DNA of 49,904 nt from Nemertoderma westbladi (Eukaryota > Xenacoelomorpha > Nemertodermatida > Nemertodermatidae), in NCBI GenBank assembly GCA_032718475.1, contig JAUCBJ010008987.1, positions 1 to 49,904 of the forward strand, written 5' to 3'. Positions 43,111-49,904 of this stretch are shown in pieces. Positions within the stretch are counted from its first letter, which is position 1, and every line of letters starts with the position of its first letter. The notes beneath the pieces were generated by a model. It did not search any database. It was not told the origin of the DNA and worked only from the letters and a program-made list of their open reading frames with translations. The translations under genes were made by a program, and so were the position numbers.

Positions 43111-44829
43111 AGCTGCTATATGAGTTTATCAATATTATAATTAGTTATAATTAGGCTAGCGGGCGTCGCTGCCTACCCCTCTCGGCCCCCGGACAGCGCA
43201 AGATCCTCAGCGCTGGTGTACTTTCGCCGATGTGCCTATCGCCAACATAGTAGCTGTACAACGACCACAACAACCAGCGCAAGTCACTCCACCATCCGTC
43301 CCAAAGGCTTAGATTTACTTCAGGTTCTTACTGCAGAGTTAGGGCTACTTTCACAATTGCGACTCGCTACTGTAAACACACTTTAGTAGTAACATTCACC
43401 TATAAACGCACAAATTCCACACAACTGTCACAAACCGCACACATTCGGGCCATTTGTCCGTTAGTCAAGTGCCTAACAGAATGCCACGTTATTATTGGGT
43501 ATCCTTGGATACTAGCAATGTGCTATTTATTCCTTATGCTATTTAATGGGGCAAGCCTTTATTGTTCCTTTAACTCACTTCTAATTCTAGCGTGGTTGTT
43601 GCCATGGTGACATTATGGAAAGAATTATGGGTAGAATTAGGGTAATTCCCATGCATACAGATCTGGGATGCTATTTAATAGTAATTCTTTAATTGTCAAT
43701 ATCTCCCTTATACATGAGTTTATGAATTTTATCGGCTATTGACTATATTGGAGATTCTCGCACACTAATACACTTAATAGGGTGAATCTCCGCTCCCATG
43801 ATCTATTAATTAATGGAATTTTGGGAATGTTATAAATTGTAATAAAATGACAATTTATCAAATTCATTAAAAGAGATGAATTTAAATTTATTCCCGCAAA
43901 TTTTATTATTTATCCTTAAAACAGACATAATTTATTCCAGAGCATGTCTGGGAACTAGAATCCTTAATTCTAGGAAATTTGTCTTTTAAGAGTATCGGTA
44001 AGTGCTACGATATCTTAATAGACTAGAATTTTAAAGGATCTAAAATTTTACAGATTTTCATTTATAGAATTTCTAGAGTTAACTTGTAAGTAGTTACTCT
44101 ATTGTATCTGTGTGACAGATTTTATAAATATTAATAGTTAATATTTAAGATGGGCACCGATTTATTCCAGAACATGTCTGGGGACGATTCTAGAATTTCC
44201 ACTGATTCTAGAATTTTGTCTTTCAAGTATATCGGTGGGTGCCGCGATATCTTAATCGACTAGAATTACAGATGGTCAAAGGGATTAACAGATTTATTTT
44301 GCGTTTTACGCTACTGTTAAAGGGACATCACGCTACTATATGTATTATTTAATATACGGTATGAGAGCAATATCGCAAGAAGCAATGTCAATGAGAAGAG
44401 GCAAGTCGTTTCCAAGGTCTACCCAGAGCTTGGTTTAGCCGAGACACGAGGATCTGAACTTTGCATTCCTAATACTCTACTTACCAATAATACTTGAATA
44501 TAGTAGGAGCTTTATTGTACTTTAATAAGTACGGACATTTCATCTTACTGTAGTCACGTATTTATAATATGATACGGACAGTAAGGAAAGAGAACAATAA
44601 TTATTTCTCGCCGTTGCACTAAATATATAATATAATATAAGTAAGTAAGTAATAAACACTAATATATATTGCACTAATCTACTAAATAATCGCTAAAATA
44701 ACATTCTACTAAATAAAATTAAAGAAAACGATTATAATAAAATTACATAATAATACATACCTAAATATAAAAATAATAAAGACAGATATAAAATAATATA
44801 GTCACACACCCACTCCAGACGCTGTCACA
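43111..44829. other. non-coding interior of the large element
   Basis: No gene. A 230-bp-spaced direct repeat is present: TTTATTCCAGARCATGTCTG at 43931 and 44161, each followed by TTTGTCTTT and CGATATCTTAAT. GTAA microsatellite near 44641. The far left part (43140-43300) is GC-richer. Confidence 0.6.
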
Positions 44830-45022
44830 TTGGGGAGTCCCTAGATGTTTGTTGGATTAGGGAGGTGGTCGTGGGAAGAGTATCTTGCCTTCCATAGTTT
44901 CCGGAGAGTTCTCTGTCTCTTTCCAGTAAACATAAACGACCAACTGGGCGATTGAGCTGCTGTGTCTCGAAGACAATTCCCGGTTTCTTAAAGTTACGTC
45001 GCATGACGACGAGTTCTACCGA

Positions 45023-46204
45023 TCACACCAAACCATCATCTGAGATATGAGTCTCGATGATACGACCTATCTGCCACCGCTTACGTGGAAGATCTAAGTC
45101 CACAATAAGGACCATGTCTCCGGCGCTGACATTTTCTTGCTGCACGAACCACTTAGTTCGAAGTTGTAGCGTAGGCAGAAAATGTTTTTCGAAATGGTCA
45201 GCGAAACGACGGGATAACAACTGCATAAGTTGCCGAGTTTGCCGGCAGTATTCGTCTCCGTCCGTGATTTCCGATCGTGGGAGCATGGCTACAGGTTTCT
45301 TCAGTAGGAAGTGCGCGGGTGTTAGCGCTTCCAGGGAATCGGGACTCGATGAGACTGGCATAAGTGGTCTCTCGTTGAGATAGGCGGCGATTTCCTCCAT
45401 TAAAGTCCGCAAAAGTTCGTCGGTGAGATACGCGCGGCACGGCACTATAAAGTGAAATGCGGTCTTCATGCTCCTGATTAATCTCTCCCAACTTCCTCCC
45501 CACCAAGGGGCGTCGGCGGCGTTGAAGGTCCAGCTAGACGCTGTTACCCTTAGCTGATCGTCCACCTGTCTTTGGTTCCAATCTTTGACATAAGCCTTGA
45601 TTTCATTGTTGGCACCAATGAAGTCCGTTCCCTTATCAAATCTCATCGTGTTAGTAGTTCCAAAGCGAGCGATCTGTCGGCGTAAGCTCAATATGAAGCT
45701 ATTGGTAGATAAATCGTTCACCATATCGAGATGGATAGCTCTACAAGTCATACAGACAAAGATGACACACCATCTCTTGACTATAGTCCTAGCACGATAT
45801 ACTTCAATAGGGCCAAATAAATCCACACCGGTATTAGTAAAGGGTGGTTCATAGAAGCTTACTCGTTCCCTAGGTAATTCTGCCTCTCGCTGTGTTAAAG
45901 GCCTACTGAATGCTTTCCTACAGGGTATGAAGTTCCTAAGAACTTGGTTCAGAGCTCTACGGGGTTTATGAAAATAATAGCTAGTTCGAATTTCGCTAAG
46001 AACTCGTTCTCTACCAGCATGATAACGCTTACTGTGAACATCTACAATCATCTTGATTTGTATTTCAAGATTTCTAATGAGTATGGGAAACTTAGTGTCA
46101 AAGGATAATGGAGCATTAGTTAGTCTTCCTCCAACACGTATTAACCCATCTATCATTGTGCTAAAGAAACGATCCCTTAAGCGCATCTGTGGATTTCTCA
46201 ACAA
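45023..46204 (-). pseudogene. BEL/Pao integrase region
   Basis: 393 codons open. A zinc-binding-like N-terminal part (HSKRYHAGRERVLSEIR ... CRKAFSRP) is followed by the DDE integrase core: VDLFGPIEVYRARTIVKRW, HLDMVNDLSTNSFILSLRR, FDKGTDFIGANNEIK and APWWGGSWERLIRSMK. The C-terminal GDMVLIVDLDLPRKRW block is the Pao-specific DUF5641-like domain. It would insert cDNA into host DNA. A TGA at 45023 interrupts the last region; recognisable C-terminal residues continue to about 44830. Confidence 0.92.
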
Positions 46205-46234
46205 CAGGAAATACTTATCGGAATCCTCATAGCA

Positions 46235-47386
46235 TTACAGGAGTCTCAGTATCTGCTTATTGGTTTCTTCATGCTCCTGGTAACTGATCTTCTCCTTCAG
46301 AAACCTGTCGGATATCTTGTATTTGGGAAGATCTTTAACAACATGGACCTGCGCAGATGTCAGTGGAGCGGTATCACTAGTGGTCTTCGTCCTGGAGTAG
46401 TGATGATGAAAACATCGCTTTAAATATGTAACGGCCTTACAGAGCCGATTCCAGGAACTATAGTGATGCATCGCTCTCTGCAGGAGAGGTGAGAGTCCTT
46501 GCGAGACGTCTGGTATTCCAGATTTCCAATCTCTCTCTCTGATTTCCACAACAGACTTATTTGTGGCTGTGGGTTTCGGATCCAAAGCATCTTCTCCGGA
46601 AGTGTGTAGTACAGACAGATCTACCACGGGTTTAAATAACTTCGATTTACTCGCCCGAGTTTTAGGTTTGACTTTCTCCGCTCCCTTGGCCTGTCTAATC
46701 TCCGCCGTAGTAAGATGAGGAGGCCATTCATCCTCTTCTTTGCTTAAGAAGTCGGGTCCACCTAACCAGTCTGGAGTATCTATCAGTTCTTGTGGAGTTG
46801 CTCCCCTGGAGGCGATGTCGGCTGGATTAATCGTTCCGGGGCAATGTCTCCATTGATCTATCTTCGTGCGACTAAGTATAATGGCTACTCTGTTGGTAAC
46901 GAAGACGCTGAACTGACAGACTTCATTGGTTATATACTCCAACACGAGTAAAGCATCGGTCCAATAGACAGTTTTCTCCAGTGAATAGTCGATCTGTTCT
47001 GTTACATTCCGGCCGATGGCTGTAGCATAGAGAGCCGCTTTTAACTCCGCTCGAGGAACTTTCAACTTGTTGTTTATCAAGGCCTTAGAGGTAACTAAAG
47101 CGACCTTGATTCCATCCGGAGTTTCAACTCTCAGGTAGGCTACTATACCTATTCCCATATCGCTGGCGTCTCCAAACACATGGAGTTGATAGGAATACGT
47201 AGGGAGAACATGACCAAAATATGAACGGGAAATTATAAAGTTCTCGATGGACGGTAGAGAATCTTCCCATTTCATCCACTTCTTTAATAGTTCTCCCTTA
47301 AGTGGATCGTCCCATGAGTGGTTTTCAAGCCACATTTGTTGCACTAAACTCCGAGCAATCAATATAACTGGGCTAATAAATCCCAA
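46235..47386 (-). pseudogene. BEL/Pao peptidase A17-like and RNase H region
   Basis: Starts just downstream of the piggyBac-like insertion with GFISPVILIARSLVQQMW. It continues through an RNase H-like VFGDASDMGIGIVAYLRVE, PRAELKAALYATAIGRN, YWTDALLVLEYI and the DQWRHCPGTINPADIASRG block. An in-frame TAA at 46235-46237 separates it from the integrase segment. Similar blocks in the copies at 36255 and 38413 show one family. Confidence 0.92.
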
Positions 47387-47936
47387 TGGATCGAAATAAG
47401 TGCTCAGGATACTTAACCCTATTAGTACCGGGCTATGAAATGTTGTACAAATACCGGGATGGGGTCATATTGACCCCCCCCTCTAAAATCTACAAATATT
47501 TACGAAAACGTCTGATTTTTTGTTTGTACGTAGGTATCACTTGTCTGGATCCGACCGAAAAAAAAAATTTTCGAAAAAATGTACTGGGGTGGTTATATTG
47601 CAGCACCAAAATTACAAGTAGTGCTCAATTTTCACAAAATTTGAAAGTTACATTTTCGGCTAATTATTTTTCAATACAGGTTTTTTGGGGTGCAAAATAC
47701 ATTGGAAAATATTTAAAAATGATATGATTACTATAAATGGCTGTTTAGTCCTCTCTGCGTAGGAAAAAAATGAAAAAAACAAGTAACCAGCACTTTTCAG
47801 TTAGAACACAAAATTTTTAATTCACTTATACGATGCTATAAATTCACATTTTCAGGTTTTCGAGGGCGCTAATTCTAATGGAATACATTTCTAATATGCC
47901 AGATCATTGCTACTTGTATTTTTCGGCGTAATTTAG

Positions 47937-48690
47937 CAAATTTTGGTGATAGCACCAAATTTCGTACCCATCACCAAAAAGTACAAGTTTGCGATGTCCA
48001 GTGCTGTTTTTATTGATTCCATCGGATTCAGGACCCTCATAAACCCGTATAACGCAATAAACAAGGTGATACTATCTATTTATCAATTTGCATATTTTCC
48101 AAAATTTGGTGCGCACAACAATTTTGACCCACCGGCGAAAAATACAAGTTTGAGAACTCTTATGCAATTTTTACTGATTTCATTGAATTCAGAACCATCA
48201 CAAACCCGTATAACGCAAGAAACAAGGTGACACGATCAATTGATATATTTGATGGTTTTCAAAATTTGGTGCTAGCACCACATTTTGCACTCACATCCGA
48301 AAAATACAAGTTTGAGATGTCTAGTTCGATAATTATATTTTCCATTGAATTCAGAACAGCCATAAACCTCTAAAACGCAAGAAATAAATTGTCACAAGCA
48401 ATGTTATATATTGAATGGATTTTCAAAATTTCGTGCTAGCACCAAAATTAGCACACAGCACCGAAAAATATAAGTTTGATACGCTTGGTTCAAATCGTAT
48501 ATATTTCATCGAATCCAGAACCTCAAAAAACCCCAATTGCGTAAAAAACAAGTTTCAAACAATCAATTTACAAAATTGACTTATTTCAAAATTTGGTGCT
48601 GGCACCAAAATTTGCACCCATCGAAAAAAACAAGTTTGAAATTTCTAAATCAGTTTATATGAATACCATCCAATTTCTAACACCAAAAAA
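47937..48690. repeat. tandem repeat of about 163 bp with GGTGCTAGCACC palindrome
   Basis: Five diverged units, with TTGGTG (or TTCGTG) at 47943, 48106, 48266, 48430 and 48593. Each carries an imperfect or perfect palindrome of the form TGGTGCTAGCACCA, then GAAAAATACAAGTTTGA and ATTGAATTCAGAAC. It makes up half of the piggyBac-like element. Confidence 0.9.
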
Positions 48691-48906
48691 CCGGTGTAAA
48701 TCAAAAATAGAGATGTTACAATTCATATTTAATGAAATGTAATTTTCAAAAAACGTCTCAAAAAAAGTGCCAAAAGTAGGGTTAAAAAATGGTGCTATAA
48801 CTCGAAAAGTACCCAATATTTTTGAAAATGGTTTTCACTACCATGAGGACAATAGATTTTTAGGAAAAGTCTTAAAATTTCAGATTCCCAACTGCGTTTG
48901 TTTCAG

Positions 48907-48966
48907 AATTATAATAAAAAAACCACGGGGGGGGGGGGGGGTCATATTGACCCCCCCCCCCCCCCG
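48907..48966. repeat. poly(G)-GTCATATTGAC-poly(C) palindrome
   Basis: A run of 14 G, then TCATATTGA, then a run of about 16 C forms a near-perfect palindrome in the right end of the piggyBac-like element. A shorter version is at 47460-47479. Confidence 0.9.
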
Positions 48967-48984
48967 GGTTTAATAGGGTTAAAC

Positions 48985-49385
48985 AAATCCGTTTAGTCCG
49001 AACTGGATTATCACGCTGTTTTAGCTGGAAAAACAGGATATCTCTCTCCGTGTCCCATTTCAAACCAAGCGACTTGGTTTCTGGAAGATCGTCCTTGATT
49101 AGATCTAGATCTTTAACTCCTCGGTCTTCTACCGGGATCGATTCCAGAAACTCACGGGAGTTGCTGGTGAATTTAGTTAATCGAAATCCACCTATTTTCA
49201 AGCACTCTACCATTCCTTTGGTGACATCAATGGCTTCTTCCACCGATGGGAGGGACTTTAAATTGTCGTCCATGTATATATCCCGTTTGATGTTGTCAAT
49301 AACCTCTTTGGAGAAGGCGTCCCGGTTGTCATCAGCAGTGGTACGCACTACTGAGCAGGCGTTTGAAGGGCTCGATTTCCTTTGT
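48985..49385 (-). pseudogene. BEL/Pao reverse-transcriptase C-terminal part
   Basis: RTTADDNRDAFSKEV, the catalytic IYMDDNLKS and FRLTKFTSNSREFLES are typical of BEL/Pao reverse transcriptase. Only the region around and after the YMDD active site is present. The fingers and the first catalytic Asp are missing, and sequence beyond about 49385 no longer matches. The frame continues after the piggyBac-like insertion at 47386. Confidence 0.9.
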
Positions 49386-49394
49386 TCTACGGCG

Positions 49395-49904
49395 TCTCTC
49401 AGTTCAGTCAGCCAATGAGAGCGTTTTTGTGGCTCCTTGTACAGAAAATTTCCGAGAAATGACGCAATGCCTATGTGCAGTGTTTACATTCAGTCTTGAG
49501 CCAAAGAAAGAACGGCTTGGAAGTATTTTGTGCTGTACTGTTTTTTAGTCGTACACTGGTAGGTTTAATTATAAAGGGCATATATCCTTTAACAAACGAC
49601 TACCTGCTGACATAACGGCATACCTAAAGACTACTGCTAACTGATCATACATCCTGACTGCTGAAACATTGCAAACTCGTAACAATCAGTGTTCAGTTGT
49701 TGTTTTATACTGCTATTTACTGTCAGTTCTTCATAATATGGTTGATGAATTATTATATTTGGAATAACGATAAATAACCCCGCAACCCAATATTCTTGAT
49801 ATACCGAAGGTAAGAGAGAAAGGTTACCAATAACGATTGTGACGTATGTTAAAGTGGTTTGAAGTGAATCTAATGTTATTTGATAGACCCTACATGAGTC
49901 AGCC
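49395..49904 (-). repeat. right terminal inverted repeat of the large element
   Basis: Inverted match to 40748-41235. It reaches the window edge, and the BEL/Pao fragment ends about 10 bp inside it. No coding sequence. Confidence 0.85.

Larger units (their letters stand above)
47417..48978. mobile_element. piggyBac-like non-autonomous element in BEL/Pao pol
   Basis: TTAA at 47413-47416 and 48979-48982 flank ends CCCTATTAGTACCGGG and CCCGGGTTTAATAGGG, which are inverted repeats with two mismatches. TTAA duplication and a CCC start are piggyBac hallmarks. A GGGGTCATATTGACCCC palindrome sits near both ends. Removing the element plus one TTAA leaves the pol frame uninterrupted at a conserved position. 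No transposase is encoded. Confidence 0.9.
44830..49385 (-). mobile_element. BEL/Pao LTR-retrotransposon pol, 5-prime truncated, split by a piggyBac-like element
   Basis: Minus-strand pol running from the end of reverse transcriptase (49348) through the Pao peptidase-like and RNase H regions to integrase. No gag and no LTRs were found. Upstream sequence stops at about 49385, next to the right TIR. The frame is shared by all three segments, with stops at 46235-46237 and 45023-45025. Confidence 0.88.
40748..49904. mobile_element. large element with roughly 500-bp terminal inverted repeats
   Basis: The segment 40748-41235 is mirrored at 49395-49904. Paired landmarks are CATGTAGGGTCTAT, GGTAACC, ATATCAA...ATTGGG, TTATTTATCG, CGACAGTAAATAGCAGTA versus TGACAGTAAATAGCAGTA, CCAATSAGAGCG and CGCAATGC. 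The match reaches the right edge of the window, so the outer end may lie beyond. The interior holds an unknown coding cluster, tandem repeats and a BEL/Pao fragment. Size and TIR length would fit a decayed Maverick/Polinton or another large DNA transposon; no Polinton hallmark gene was recognised. Confidence 0.75.

Noticed and set aside
47386-48230. Plus-strand open frames inside the piggyBac-like element
   Set aside because: They lie in tandem repeats and AT-rich sequence without transposase motifs (no DDD/DDE pattern).
40748-49904. Long repeats as LTRs of the BEL/Pao element
   Set aside because: The two copies are inverted relative to each other, whereas LTRs are direct repeats, and the BEL/Pao fragment starts in mid reverse transcriptase.
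1-49904. CRISPR arrays, bacterial operons or prophage
   Set aside because: Repeats are contiguous satellites without unique spacers, and the genes are animal and retrotransposon types with a spliced exon.

Overview
This window looks like nuclear DNA from an animal, most likely a marine invertebrate (inference). It is AT-rich and has few host genes. It carries a spliced nuclear-receptor exon, a TFAM-like two-HMG-box gene, several non-LTR and BEL/Pao retrotransposons, many inverted-repeat DNA elements and several satellites. Nothing prokaryotic was seen: no operons, CRISPR or rRNA.

Only two host coding units are convincing, both on the minus strand. One is an exon at 11703-11822 encoding the first zinc finger of a nuclear receptor and ending at a GT splice donor. 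The other is a complete, intronless 236-codon TFAM-like gene at 23763-24473, with a GC-richer promoter-like stretch upstream.

Layout. 0-3 kb: 94-bp tandem repeats, an RTE-like LINE fragment and a 270-bp MITE. 3.3-11.5 kb: a nearly complete CR1-like LINE (LINE-A, 3874-8573, 6-bp target duplication) sits inside ORF1 of a second LINE (LINE-B). LINE-B in turn interrupts a MITE, and the stack lies in the intron next to the receptor exon. 12-13 kb: a higher-order satellite of 19-bp monomers. 14.26-19.19 kb: nested transposons with readable target duplications (TA, then TTAA, then an 8-bp hAT-type duplication, then a MITE) plus another LINE copy. 23.3-24.5 kb: a MITE and the TFAM-like gene. 25-31.6 kb: two oppositely oriented arrays of a 16-bp minisatellite flank a tRNA-derived SINE and a 2.66-kb long-inverted-repeat element rich in RFX X-box-like motifs. 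31.73-36.0 kb: a hAT-like element with a perfect 8-bp target duplication. 36-39.5 kb: a 1.02-kb segmental duplication carrying the hAT end and a dead BEL/Pao pol piece, followed by a third LINE copy. 40.75-49.9 kb: a pair of roughly 500-bp terminal inverted repeats encloses about 8.2 kb. That interior holds an unrecognised degenerate coding cluster and a BEL/Pao pol interrupted by a piggyBac-like element.

The genes do not form a pathway. The organising principle is layered transposition, and the order of insertions can be read from nesting and target duplications. The most unusual items are the long-inverted-repeat element with X-box motifs, the large element with 500-bp inverted repeats and unknown genes, and a set of MITE-like elements that share an internal core but have different termini. 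All calls come from reading the sequence by eye; no database search was run.
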